From: Lentzea aerocolonigenes
Lineage (GTDB): Bacteria; Actinomycetota; Actinomycetes; Mycobacteriales; Pseudonocardiaceae
Length of the DNA stretch: 64,000 nt
NCBI RefSeq assembly: GCF_000974445.1
Contig: NZ_BBOJ01000026.1
Span: 1 to 64,000 of the forward strand
Reading direction: 5' to 3'
Made by a program: the position numbers and the translations under genes
Part shown: positions 52,820 through 61,481 of the stretch, piece by piece
Layout: each line of letters opens with the position of its first letter
Numbering within the stretch: position 1 is the first letter of the stretch
The notes under the pieces: model-generated
What the model was told of the DNA's origin: nothing
The model's input: only the letters and a program-made list of their open reading frames with translations
Databases searched by the model: none

Positions 52820-54418
52820 ATGTCATCACCGCACGTCCTCAGCGGTCGGCGCGGCCAGGTGGCTGCGGCCGCGCTGGTGGCCGCCACACTGCTCAACGCG
52901 GCGCTGTTCGGCGGTACGAACGCCACCGCCTCCTCGCACCGCGAGGCCCCGCTCATCGCGGGCGACCCGGCCGTGGACAACACGGACCTGTACGCGTTCG
53001 TCAGCCCCGACCACAAGGACACGGTCACGCTGGTCGGGAACTGGTCCGGGTTCCAGGAGCCCAACGGCGGCCCCAACTTCTTCCCGTTCGCCGAGGACGC
53101 GCAGTACGACTTCAACGTCGACAACGACGGCGACGCCAAGGCCGACGTGGTCCTGCGGTTCATGTTCCACAACGACGACCGCCGCAAGAACAACACGTTC
53201 CTGTACACCAACGGTGTCGTGGACTCGCTCGACGACGAGAACCTGTTGTTCCGCCAGCGCTACGACCTCGAGGCGATCTACCAGAACGGCCAGCGGGTGA
53301 AGCTGGCCAACAACGCCCCGGTCGCGCCGTCGCCCAACGGCCCCGCGTCGATGCCGGACTTCAAGAAGCTGCGCGACCAGGCGGTCATCCAGATCCCGGG
53401 TGGCGGCAAGGTCTACGCGGGCCCGTCCGAGGACGCGTTCTTCGCCGACCTGCGGGTGTTCGACCTGCTCTACGGCGGCAACCTGAGCGAGGTCGGCCAG
53501 GACACGCTGCGCGGCTACAACGTCAACACCATCGCGATCCAGCTGCCCAAGCACGCGCTGGCGTTGCGCAACGACGTGCACCGCAACCCGAACATCGGCA
53601 TCTGGAGCACCACGTCGCGCCGCACGTTGAAGCTGTCGCCGGGCAAGGCGGAGGCCGTCGGTGACTTCGTGCAGGTCTCGCGCCTGGGCAACCCGCTGGT
53701 CAACGAGGTCGTGGCCCCCGCGGGCCTGAAGGACGCGTTCAACGGCCTGCGCCCCGACCAGGACGCCGGCGTGAAGGAACTGGTGGACCGGGTGGTCAAC
53801 CCCGAGCTGCCGAAGCTGATCGAGGCGATCTACAAGATCCCGGCGCCGAAGGGCCAGCGCGACGACCTGGCCGAGATCTTCCTGACCGGTGTCACGAAGA
53901 AGCTGGGCGGGCAGATCAACGCCGACCTGAACTCGCAGGTCAACAACGCGGACGTGGACCAGCGGAAGTTCCGCCCGGCCGAGATGCTGCGGCTGAACCT
54001 GATGATCGACCCGAACCCCAACCCGAACCGTCTCGGCCTGCTCGCCGGTGACACGCAGGGCTTCCCGAACGGTCGCCGGCTCGCCGACGACGTGGTCGAC
54101 ATCGCCGTGCAGGCGGTGGAGGGTGCCGCGGCGTCCGGCAAGATCGTCGAGGCGCTCGCCACGGGTGACAAGGTCGACGCGAACGACCAGCCGTTCGAGG
54201 CGAACTTCCCGTACGTCGGCCTGCCCCGCAACGGCACCGCCGTCAACGCGTCGGGCAACACGGCCAACGTCGCGGTGAACCCGGTCGGCAAGATCGGCAG
54301 CCTGGACCCGATGGCGATGACCACCGCGGTGGGCTCGGCTTTCGTGTTCGGCGCGGGCTTCTGGTTGTGGCGCAAGCGTCAGCAGCAGATCCGCAAGTAC
54401 GGGTCGCACTCGAAGTGA
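52820..54418 (+). CDS. DUF4331 exported, C-terminally anchored protein
   Basis: The 532-residue protein has a signal peptide, then SSHREAPLIAGDPAVDNTDLYAFVSP, the DUF4331 hallmark. A long beta-rich extracytoplasmic part with Asp-rich segments (DFNVDNDGDAKADVVLRF) looks able to bind divalent cations. It ends in one membrane helix (MAMTTAVGSAFVFGAGFWLW) and a basic tail (RKRQQQIRKYG). The function of DUF4331 is unknown. Its stop overlaps the GTG of the TPR gene, the first link in a three-gene operon with a NicO transporter. Confidence 0.88.
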   Translation: MSSPHVLSGRRGQVAAAALVAATLLNAALFGGTNATASSHREAPLIAGDPAVDNTDLYAFVSPDHKDTVTLVGNWSGFQEPNGGPNFFPFAEDAQYDFNVDNDGDAKADVVLRFMFHNDDRRKNNTFLYTNGVVDSLDDENLLFRQRYDLEAIYQNGQRVKLANNAPVAPSPNGPASMPDFKKLRDQAVIQIPGGGKVYAGPSEDAFFADLRVFDLLYGGNLSEVGQDTLRGYNVNTIAIQLPKHALALRNDVHRNPNIGIWSTTSRRTLKLSPGKAEAVGDFVQVSRLGNPLVNEVVAPAGLKDAFNGLRPDQDAGVKELVDRVVNPELPKLIEAIYKIPAPKGQRDDLAEIFLTGVTKKLGGQINADLNSQVNNADVDQRKFRPAEMLRLNLMIDPNPNPNRLGLLAGDTQGFPNGRRLADDVVDIAVQAVEGAAASGKIVEALATGDKVDANDQPFEANFPYVGLPRNGTAVNASGNTANVAVNPVGKIGSLDPMAMTTAVGSAFVFGAGFWLWRKRQQQIRKYGSHSK

Positions 54419-55707
54419 AGTACCAACAACGGCAAACCGTCGCGGTGGTTCTCCTGGTCACCGCGGCGCTTGCCTACCTCGCCGCCTCCGGTCCTGCCGA
54501 CAGCAGGGCCGGGGGCGCGCCCCCTGTTCCGGCCGTGGCGCAGCAGAACCAGATGCACCGCGTGGTGCACCAGCTCCAGCAGCGCCTGCACAGCCTGCCG
54601 CAGGACAAGGCTTCCTGGGCGCAGCTGGGTGCGTCCTATGTGGAGCTCGCGCGCGTGACGGCCGACCCGTCGTACTACGCGAAGGCCGAGGGCGCGCTCA
54701 AGAACGCGGGCGACACGGGCCTGGCCGCCATCGGCATGGGCACGCTCGCGAACGCCCGGCACGACTTCCACGCCGCCCGCGACTGGGCGGCGAAGGCCAT
54801 CGCCTCGCTGCCGTCCTCGGCAGAGGCGTACGGCGTGCTGGCCGACGCGTTGACGCAGCTCGGCGACGACGCGGGTGCTCAGGACGCGGTGCAGAAGATG
54901 CTCGACCTCAAGCCCAACACGGCGTCGTTCGCGCGTGCCTCCTTCCACTTCGAGCTCCACGGTGACGTCGACGGCGCTCGCGATGCGATGCAGCGCGCGC
55001 TGACCGCTGCCGCGACGCCCGAGGAGATCGCGTTCTGCCGCTACCGGCTGGGTGAACTCGCGTTCGACCACAACAGGCTCGACGAAGCCGCACAGCACTA
55101 CGAGCAGGGACTGGCGGCAAGAGGAGACGACATGACTCTCACTCAAGGCATGGCCAAGGTCGCGGCGGCACGGGGCGACGTCCCCGCGGCGCTGGAGGAC
55201 TACCGCAGGCTGGTGTCCCGCGCTCCCCTGCCGCAGTACCTGCAGGAGTACGCGGAGCTGCTGGAGGCCAACGGCAAGACCGAAGAGGCCGCGAAGCAGT
55301 ACGACGTGCTCTCCGAACAGCAGCGGCTGATGGAGTCGCAGGGCGCGTCCGACGACCTGGCCGCGGCGCTGGTGGCCGCGGACCGCGGTGACGGCATGCA
55401 GGCGCTGCGCCGGGCGGAGGCCGAGTGGAGCCGCCGGCAGAGCGTGTTCGTGGCCGACGCGATGTCGTGGGCGTTGCACATGAACGGCCGGGACGCGGAA
55501 GCACTGGAGTACTCGGACCGCGCCAACGCGCTGGGCTGGCAGAACGCGACGTTCTCCTACCACCGCGGCATGATCCTGGCCGCGCTGGGCAGGGTCGCGG
55601 AGGCGCAGGAGGCGCTGGTGCAGGCACTGCGGCTGAACGCGAACTTCTCCCCGTTGCAGGCGCTCAAGGCCGGCCGCAAGCTCGCGGAGCTGCGAGGCGG
55701 CCGGTGA
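54415..55707 (+). CDS. TPR-repeat exported or membrane-anchored protein
   Basis: The 430-residue protein has an N-terminal membrane helix (TVAVVLLVTAALAYLAASG), a Pro/Ala-rich spacer and about nine tetratricopeptide repeats from residue 60 to the end (for example AAIGMGTLANARHDFHAARD and YRLGELAFDHNRLDEAAQHY). TPR domains hold protein partners. Start and stop overlap both neighbours (GTGA), so the three proteins are made in fixed ratio and may form a complex at the membrane. Confidence 0.85.
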   Translation: MKYQQRQTVAVVLLVTAALAYLAASGPADSRAGGAPPVPAVAQQNQMHRVVHQLQQRLHSLPQDKASWAQLGASYVELARVTADPSYYAKAEGALKNAGDTGLAAIGMGTLANARHDFHAARDWAAKAIASLPSSAEAYGVLADALTQLGDDAGAQDAVQKMLDLKPNTASFARASFHFELHGDVDGARDAMQRALTAAATPEEIAFCRYRLGELAFDHNRLDEAAQHYEQGLAARGDDMTLTQGMAKVAAARGDVPAALEDYRRLVSRAPLPQYLQEYAELLEANGKTEEAAKQYDVLSEQQRLMESQGASDDLAAALVAADRGDGMQALRRAEAEWSRRQSVFVADAMSWALHMNGRDAEALEYSDRANALGWQNATFSYHRGMILAALGRVAEAQEALVQALRLNANFSPLQALKAGRKLAELRGGR

Positions 55708-57125
55708 GCCTGTCCAGCTGGGTCGTGCGGCCCGTCCTGGTCGTCGCCCTCCTGCTGGCGGGCATCTTCTTCATCAACGGCGAGGCGTCCGCGCACCCGC
55801 TGGGCAACTTCAGCGTCAACCACTACCACGGGCTGCACCTGCACCCGGACCGGATCGATCTGAGATCCGTGGTCGACGTGGCGGAAATTCCCACGCTGCA
55901 GGAGAACCTGAGGACCCGCGACGCCCGCAAGTGGTGCGACGAGGTGTCCGGGGCCGACCGGTCCACAGTGGACGGCAGACAGATCACCTGGTCGCTCTCC
56001 AGCGCCACCAAGGAACACCCGGTGGGCCAGGCGGATCTCATCACCACGAGGCTGGTCTGCGAGTTCACCGCGAAGGTGGACCTCGACCGGCCCGCACGGC
56101 TGGAGTTCCACGACGAGTCGAACGCCGACCGGGTCGGCTGGCGTGAGATCACCGCCGCCGGCACCGGGATCAGGCTCACGAACTCGCAGGTGCCGACCGA
56201 GAGCATCAGCAACGAGCTGCGGACGTACCCGGAGGACCTGCTCAGCAATCCGATGAACGTCCGCTCGGTCACGTTCAACGCCGAACCGGGCAGCGGGTCC
56301 GAGCCGAAGAAGGCCACCGGCTCCCCCATCCAGTCCTTCAGCGTCACGGCGGCCAAACTCAACGACATCCTGGGCAGCGACGAACTCACGCCGTGGCTCG
56401 GGTTTTTGGCGTTGTTGCTGTCGCTGCTGCTGGGTGCGTCGCACGCGGCGTTGCCCGGTCACGGCAAGACGCTCATCGCCGCCTACCTGGCCGGCCGTCA
56501 GGGCAGGCCCAGGGACGCGTTCATCGTCGGTGCGTCCGTCACGGCCACGCACACCGGTGGCGTGCTGGTCCTCGGCCTCGTCATCAGCGCCTCCAGCGCG
56601 CTGGCCGGCGAGTCGGTCCTGCGCTGGCTCGGGCTGGTCAGCGGTGTGCTGATCACGGTGATCGGCGCGATGCTGCTGCGCTCGGCCCTGTCGACGACCC
56701 GCGAACCGGCACTGGCCGGCGTCGGTCACGGGCACGGCCACGGACATGGGCACGGACACGGACACGGTCATGGCCACGGTCATGGCCACGGACACGGTCA
56801 TGGGCACGGCCACGGGTACAGCCGCGCGAGCCTGATCGGCATGGGCGCCGCCAACGGCCTCGTCCCGTCACCCTCCGCGCTCGTCGTCCTCCTCGGGGCG
56901 ATGGCGCTGGGCCGGACGTGGTTCGGCGTGCTGCTGGTCGTCGGTTACGGATTCGGCATGGCCGCCACTCTCACCGCGGTCGGCCTGGTGCTCGTGAAGG
57001 CCCGGGAACGCGTCGAGAAATTCCTGGACGGACGTGCCACGCGCGCCCTGTCTCATTACGCACCCGTGGGCACAGCCGCGATGGTCATCGTCGTCGGTGG
57101 CTGGCTCACATTGCAGGCTCTTTAG
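55704..57125 (+). CDS. NicO-family nickel/cobalt transporter with poly(Gly-His) loop
   Basis: The 473-residue protein has a signal sequence, then HPLGNFSVNHYHGLHLHPDRI and an extracytoplasmic domain to about residue 225. Six membrane segments follow, with family motifs LGASHAALPGHGKTL and VGASVTATHTGGVLVLG. The cytoplasmic loop carries 15 successive Gly-His pairs (56724-56813). NicO/RcnA members move Ni2+ or Co2+, usually outward. A His-rich N-terminal segment is seen in NicO proteins that carry an extra outer domain. It closes the DUF4331-TPR operon, which ends at a strong terminator. Confidence 0.88.
   Translation: MSLSSWVVRPVLVVALLLAGIFFINGEASAHPLGNFSVNHYHGLHLHPDRIDLRSVVDVAEIPTLQENLRTRDARKWCDEVSGADRSTVDGRQITWSLSSATKEHPVGQADLITTRLVCEFTAKVDLDRPARLEFHDESNADRVGWREITAAGTGIRLTNSQVPTESISNELRTYPEDLLSNPMNVRSVTFNAEPGSGSEPKKATGSPIQSFSVTAAKLNDILGSDELTPWLGFLALLLSLLLGASHAALPGHGKTLIAAYLAGRQGRPRDAFIVGASVTATHTGGVLVLGLVISASSALAGESVLRWLGLVSGVLITVIGAMLLRSALSTTREPALAGVGHGHGHGHGHGHGHGHGHGHGHGHGHGHGHGYSRASLIGMGAANGLVPSPSALVVLLGAMALGRTWFGVLLVVGYGFGMAATLTAVGLVLVKARERVEKFLDGRATRALSHYAPVGTAAMVIVVGGWLTLQAL
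56724..56813 (+). repeat. Gly-His codon repeat, 15 units
   Basis: Fifteen GGN CAY pairs follow in a row. Codons vary (GGT, GGG, GGC, GGA with CAC or CAT) more than would be expected of a recent slippage product, so the protein sequence seems to be selected. Confidence 0.9.
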
Positions 57126-57140
57126 AATTACATCAATGTG

Positions 57141-57177
57141 AGAAGGGCCCGGATTCTGACCGAATCCGGGCCCTTCT
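57141..57177. terminator. bidirectional terminator, 16-bp stem
   Basis: AGAAGGGCCCGGATTC pairs exactly with GAATCCGGGCCCTTCT around the loop TGACC. It ends the NicO operon and the convergent anti-sigma gene. Confidence 0.88.
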
Positions 57178-57191
57178 GGTGTTTCCGTCCC

Positions 57192-57947
57192 CTACAGGTT
57201 CGCCACCACGAACGTCTTGCCCTCCGCGTTCTCCACCGAGATCGACTTCACCTTGTCCGGTGACACGCTGACCATGCCCCGCACCTTGGAGCCCTCGACC
57301 CGCTGCTTCTCGGTCGTGGTCCAGGCGAACGCCTCGGTCTTCGTGCCGTCGGTACCCACCACGATCAGCTTGCACTTCTGCGCGGTGGGCAGGCCGTCGA
57401 TGTTCGCTGTCACCAGGTAGCGGTCCTGCGACGACGGCGCGATCTCCGCCACCATCTTGATCCCGCCCGCCGTCGCCTCACCCGTGCGGGTGGAAGCGAC
57501 GCTCGTGCCAGGCCCCTGGTTCTGCATGAACACTGCGGCACCCCCGAACGCGACCACCGCGGCTACCGCCGCGGCGGCGAGATATCCCGGCCAGCGCCGG
57601 GGTTTGGCGTGCTGCGGTTCGGGGAGTTCTTCCACCGGCCGCGGACTGGCTCTCGGGCTCTGGTCGGCCACCCGCGGCTGCGGGATGACCGATTCCTGCC
57701 TGATCTGCCGCAGCGCTCGCTGCAGCACCAGTTCCGACGGCATGGGCAGGTCGGCTTCGAGCTCGTGCAGGAATGCCTCACGAGGCATCTCGTCGAGCGC
57801 CATGCGGATCCGATGGAAGTCGGCGACCTGCGCACGGCAAGACGGACAGCCCCTCAGGTGCTGCTCCACGCCAAGACTCTCGTGCGCGTCCAGAACGCCG
57901 AGCGCGTAGCAGCCAAGGGTGACCGCGTCGTGCGCGCCAGCTGTCAT
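57192..57947 (-). CDS. RskA-type anti-sigma factor
   Basis: The 251-residue protein has an N-terminal zinc-binding anti-sigma domain (VTLGCYALGVL, then EQHLRGCPSCRAQ with His-x3-Cys-x2-Cys) and a membrane helix (YLAAAAVAAVVAFGGAAVFM). The extracytoplasmic RskA domain follows to the end (YLVTANIDGLPTAQ, AFAWTTTEKQRVEG). It should hold an ECF sigma factor at the membrane until cleaved. No sigma gene is adjacent on either side, which is unusual since these are nearly always paired. Confidence 0.88.
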   Translation of the reverse strand: MTAGAHDAVTLGCYALGVLDAHESLGVEQHLRGCPSCRAQVADFHRIRMALDEMPREAFLHELEADLPMPSELVLQRALRQIRQESVIPQPRVADQSPRASPRPVEELPEPQHAKPRRWPGYLAAAAVAAVVAFGGAAVFMQNQGPGTSVASTRTGEATAGGIKMVAEIAPSSQDRYLVTANIDGLPTAQKCKLIVVGTDGTKTEAFAWTTTEKQRVEGSKVRGMVSVSPDKVKSISVENAEGKTFVVANL

Positions 57948-58153
57948 ACGACCTCCTCGTCGTCCCGATTCGACCCCCGCGGCGAAACGGTGTCACAAGG
58001 AAAACGCGCAGATAGGAGTGTTTGGTTCAGCTCGCGAACGGGTTCATTCTGATTGCCGATAACAATGGCATTACGTAACCGTGCAACTACCCGCGAGTAC
58101 CGTCCTGAGCAGCGCTTTTCACTCGATCGGACGACTCAAGGTGTCTCGAATGG

Positions 58154-58909
58154 CTACAGGCACGTCTCTCGACGAACCAGCGGTCGCTCCTCAGCTTCCA
58201 CGAACACAGCGAGGCCGTCCAGTACCCGCGCCAGACCGAACTCGAACTCGTCCAGAGGACTTTCGAAGCCGCCCGAGTTCCAGATGTGCGTCATCATCGG
58301 CAGCCGCTCGGGCGTGAAGTGCTCCCAGAGCGCCTCACGGCCGCTCCACCAGTCCTCCTCCGACACGCCGCTCTCCCGTTCGGCCTGCACGCGGTCGGCC
58401 ATCGTCCTGCCGACGCCGTCGACGAACTGGGCGACCGTCGTGACCACCGCGACGATCTCCTCCGACTGCAGGCCGAGCTCGGAGACGACGGCGAACGCGG
58501 CGTCCATCCTGGTCATGGCCTGGGGGCCGGGCATCCGCCGCGAGGTGGTCAGCTGCAGCATCCACGGGTGCGCGCGGTACATCGCCCACATCTGCCGTGC
58601 GAAGAACTCGAGCCCCTCGCGCCACGGACCGGCCGGGGCCGGGTCGGTCTCGCCCCAGACCGCGTCGACCATCAGGTCGAGCAGCTCGGCTTTGCCGGGG
58701 ACGTGCCGGTACAGCGACATCGCGGTGTTGCCGAGCGTCTCGGCGACCCGGCGCATGGTGAGCGCGTCGACCCCCTCGGCGTCGGCCACCCTGATGGCCG
58801 CCTCGACGACGCGTGACTGACTCAGCGCCGCCTTGGGACCCCTGGTCGGCTCGGCCGGCGCCTCCCACAGCAGGCGGATGCTCCGATCCCGGTCGCTCTG
58901 CTTCACCAA
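58154..58909 (-). CDS. TetR-family repressor
   Basis: The 251-residue regulator has a 28-residue basic extension, then the TetR helix-turn-helix (VVEAAIRVADAEGVDALTMR, RVAETLGNTAMSLYRHVPGK) and a TetR_C_1-type ligand domain. It is divergent from a DrrAB-type exporter, and two operator-like sites lie between them, so it most likely represses the exporter until a drug or metabolite binds. Confidence 0.9.
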   Translation of the reverse strand: MVKQSDRDRSIRLLWEAPAEPTRGPKAALSQSRVVEAAIRVADAEGVDALTMRRVAETLGNTAMSLYRHVPGKAELLDLMVDAVWGETDPAPAGPWREGLEFFARQMWAMYRAHPWMLQLTTSRRMPGPQAMTRMDAAFAVVSELGLQSEEIVAVVTTVAQFVDGVGRTMADRVQAERESGVSEEDWWSGREALWEHFTPERLPMMTHIWNSGGFESPLDEFEFGLARVLDGLAVFVEAEERPLVRRETCL

Positions 58910-58950
58910 GCCCCCTCTTCACAAACACCTTGCCTGTGAATCCTAGAACC

Positions 58951-58983
58951 GTGTACAACGTACACTCTGTGTACAACGTAAGC
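58951..58983. promoter_or_regulatory. two operator-like sites for the TetR regulator
   Basis: GTGTACAACGTACAC at 58951-58965 is a perfect palindrome apart from its central three bases. A second, weaker copy GTGTACAACGTAAGC starts 18 bp later at 58969. They fill the gap between the divergent repressor and exporter genes. Confidence 0.7.
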
Positions 58984-59007
58984 AGTTAAGCCACGGGGGT
59001 GAAGGTC

Positions 59008-59949
59008 GTGGGACACGCGGTGCTCGCGGAAGGCCTGCGGAAGAGGTTCGACAGGAAGGCGGCACTGGACGGGTTCGACCTGGCCGTGCCCGCCGGGACG
59101 GTGTGCGGGCTGCTCGGCCCGAACGGCGCGGGCAAGACGACGGCGGTGCGGATCCTGGCCACGTTGCTGCGCCTGGACGGCGGACGGGCCGAGGTCGCGG
59201 GCCACGACGTGGTGCGCGAGGCGCCCGCGGTGCGCCGGCAGGTGGCGTTGAACGGTCAGCAGTCCACGGTCGACGCCGTGCTGACCGGCAGGGAGAACCT
59301 GGTCATGTGGGGGCGGCTGTACCACCTCTCCCGGCGGCAGGCCGAGGCGCGGGCGGACGAGCTGCTGGAGCAGTTCGGGCTCACCGGCGCGGCGGACAAG
59401 CGCGCCAAGCACTACTCGGGCGGCATGCGCCGGCGCCTGGACCTCGCGTCGAGCTTCATCACGCGGCCGTCGGTGCTGTTCCTGGACGAACCGACGACGG
59501 GTCTCGACCCGCGCAACCGCGGCGAGGTGTGGCGCGAGGTGAAACGGGTCGTCGCCGAGGGCACGACGGTGCTGCTGACCACGCAGTACCTCGACGAGGC
59601 CGACCAGCTCGCCGACCAGATCGTCGTGCTCGACACCGGCCGGGTGGCGGCGCAGGGCACGCCGGATCAGCTCAAGTCCAAGCTCGGCGGCGACCGGATC
59701 GAGGTCGTCGTCCGCACCGCGGAGGAGCTGCCGCTGGTGCGGGACGCGCTCGGGCCGGACGCCGAGGTGGACGCCGACGGGTTCCGGGTGAGCGCGGCGG
59801 TCGCCGACCGGGTGGCGGCGCTGACGCGGGTGACGTCGGCGCTGGCCTCGAAGGGCGTGGAAGCGGAGGACATCGCGTTGCGCAGGCCGACGCTCGACGA
59901 GGTCTTCCTGGCCATCACGGGACACAAGGCCACGGAGGTGCCGGCGTGA
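59008..59949 (+). CDS. DrrA-like ABC exporter ATPase
   Basis: The 313-residue ATPase has Walker A GPNGAGKTT, the signature YSGGMRRRLDLA, Walker B VLFLDEPTTGLDP and the C-terminal DrrA extension (residues about 225-313, RPTLDEVFLAITGHK). The family exports anthracyclines and other drugs or lipids. GTG at 58999 is an alternative start; 59008 leaves room for the GGGGG ribosome site. Its stop overlaps the permease start. Confidence 0.9.
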   Translation: MGHAVLAEGLRKRFDRKAALDGFDLAVPAGTVCGLLGPNGAGKTTAVRILATLLRLDGGRAEVAGHDVVREAPAVRRQVALNGQQSTVDAVLTGRENLVMWGRLYHLSRRQAEARADELLEQFGLTGAADKRAKHYSGGMRRRLDLASSFITRPSVLFLDEPTTGLDPRNRGEVWREVKRVVAEGTTVLLTTQYLDEADQLADQIVVLDTGRVAAQGTPDQLKSKLGGDRIEVVVRTAEELPLVRDALGPDAEVDADGFRVSAAVADRVAALTRVTSALASKGVEAEDIALRRPTLDEVFLAITGHKATEVPA

Positions 59950-60725
59950 GGTACGCGGCGATCGACTCGTGGGTCGTGGCCAAGCGCGACCTGATCCACT
60001 GGCTGCGCGAACCGGTCAGGGTGTTCGCGAACCTGGCCTACCCGATCATTTCGGTGCTGATCTTCGGGCTGGTGTTCGGCAGCGCGATGAACGTCTTCGG
60101 CGGCGGCGACTACATCGAGTTCCTCATGCCGGGCATGTTCGGCCAGACCATCGCGTTCGGCGTCGGCACCACGATGATGATGGTGTCGATGGACGCCGAC
60201 CGCGGCGTCACGGACCGGTTCCGCGCCTCGCCGATGTCGCAGACCGGCGTGGTGGCCGGGCGCAGCATCGCCGACCTGGTGAACTCGTCGCTGGAACTGC
60301 TGGTGCTCGCGTTGTGCGGCCTGGTGATCGGCTGGTCGTTCCACGACGGGCCGCTGAACGCGCTGGCGGCGTTCGCGTTGTTCCTGTGGCTGCGGTTCGC
60401 GCTCGTGTGGGTCGGCATCTACCTGGGCCTGCTGGTGAAACCGGAGGCAGCGCAGGCGTCGTGGATGTTCCTGTTCCCGCTGACGATGTTCGCGAACACG
60501 TTCGTCTCGCCGGAGCTGATGCCGGGCTGGCTGCGCACGGTGTCGGAGTGGAACCCGCTGTCGTCGACCGTGGCGGCGGCGCGTGAGCTGTTCGGCAACC
60601 CCGGCGTCGGCGGCGACTCGTGGGCGGCGCAGCACTCGCTGCTACTGGCCGTGCTGTGGCCCGCGGTGTTCGTGGCGGTGTTCTGGCCGCTGTCGGTGCT
60701 GAAGTACCGCAACCTCAGCAGATAG
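59946..60725 (+). CDS. DrrB-like ABC-2 permease
   Basis: The 259-residue permease has six membrane segments, the DrrB-type start (WVVAKRDLIHWLREPVRVFANLAYP) and the ABC-2 signature region (DRFRASPMSQTGVVAGRSIADL). It forms the exporter with the preceding ATPase. The last 84 bp overlap the convergent APH-like gene. Confidence 0.9.
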   Translation: MRYAAIDSWVVAKRDLIHWLREPVRVFANLAYPIISVLIFGLVFGSAMNVFGGGDYIEFLMPGMFGQTIAFGVGTTMMMVSMDADRGVTDRFRASPMSQTGVVAGRSIADLVNSSLELLVLALCGLVIGWSFHDGPLNALAAFALFLWLRFALVWVGIYLGLLVKPEAAQASWMFLFPLTMFANTFVSPELMPGWLRTVSEWNPLSSTVAAARELFGNPGVGGDSWAAQHSLLLAVLWPAVFVAVFWPLSVLKYRNLSR

Positions 60726-61382
60726 CAGGTCGGTCCGGAGCTGGTCGGCGAGCCACGCCGCGAGCAGCTTGCGCCAGTTCCGGACCATCGTCTTCTTGCG
60801 CTCCGGCAACGTGCCGTCGCCCTCCCACTCGCGCCAGTCCTCGCTGGCGAGCCACCCGATGCAGCCCGCGATCCGGTGCACGCGCAGCAGTGCCGGGTCG
60901 GGCATCGAGCCGTACCCGGCCCAGAACGCCTGCGGCAACGCGGCCCCGTGCAGGTAGAGGTGCTCCTCGAACGCCGCCAGCTCGTCGAGCGGGTTGCCCT
61001 GGCCGGGGTTGTCCCAGTCGATCAGCGTGGCCCGGCCGTCGCCGACGATGATGTTGTGGAGGTTCACGTCGTTGTGCAGCAGGCCGACGCGGTGGATCTT
61101 GCGGAACGCCTGGCCGATGCTCCGCCAGACCTCTTCGGACACCGGTAACGCGTCCGCGAGCGTCCTGCCCTCGACGTACTCGACGAGCACGTCACCGCGC
61201 CCGTTGTGGGCGAGGATCTCCGGCGCGCCGGGCACCACGAACTTCGGCAGGTCGCGTGCCACCCTCGGTTGCCGCAGCACGGCCTTGCGCCCGTCGGCCA
61301 GCGTCACGAGGTGCAGGACGTTGGTGAGCCCTTCTCCTTCCAGGGGTTCGACGCGGACGGCGGTCTCCAGCAACCGGAACAA
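60642..61382 (-). CDS. APH-family phosphotransferase (choline kinase-like)
   Basis: The 246-residue kinase-fold protein has a short N-lobe (LTNVLHLVTLADGRKAVLRQ), Brenner's motif HNDVNLHNII and the metal site LIDWDNPGQG. The family phosphorylates aminoglycosides, choline or similar alcohols. TTG at 61382 is preceded by AGGAGGT at 7 bases. The final 25 or so residues (HRQRPEHRHEHRG) come from the antisense of the permease gene, so the natural C-terminus may have been extended. Confidence 0.78.
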   Translation of the reverse strand: MFRLLETAVRVEPLEGEGLTNVLHLVTLADGRKAVLRQPRVARDLPKFVVPGAPEILAHNGRGDVLVEYVEGRTLADALPVSEEVWRSIGQAFRKIHRVGLLHNDVNLHNIIVGDGRATLIDWDNPGQGNPLDELAAFEEHLYLHGAALPQAFWAGYGSMPDPALLRVHRIAGCIGWLASEDWREWEGDGTLPERKKTMVRNWRKLLAAWLADQLRTDLLSAEVAVLQHRQRPEHRHEHRGPQHGQ

Positions 61383-61481
61383 ACGCCCACCTCCTGTGGC
61401 AAAAGGTGTAACACGACAGATCGGACAGCGAAGGACTTCGGGGGATGCATTCGGCGGCGATGTACGCATGGAGGCACACCG

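Noticed and set aside
56724-56813. Recent replication slippage as the sole cause of the Gly-His tract
   Set aside because: Synonymous codons vary irregularly along the tract, which points to selection on the protein rather than a fresh DNA repeat.
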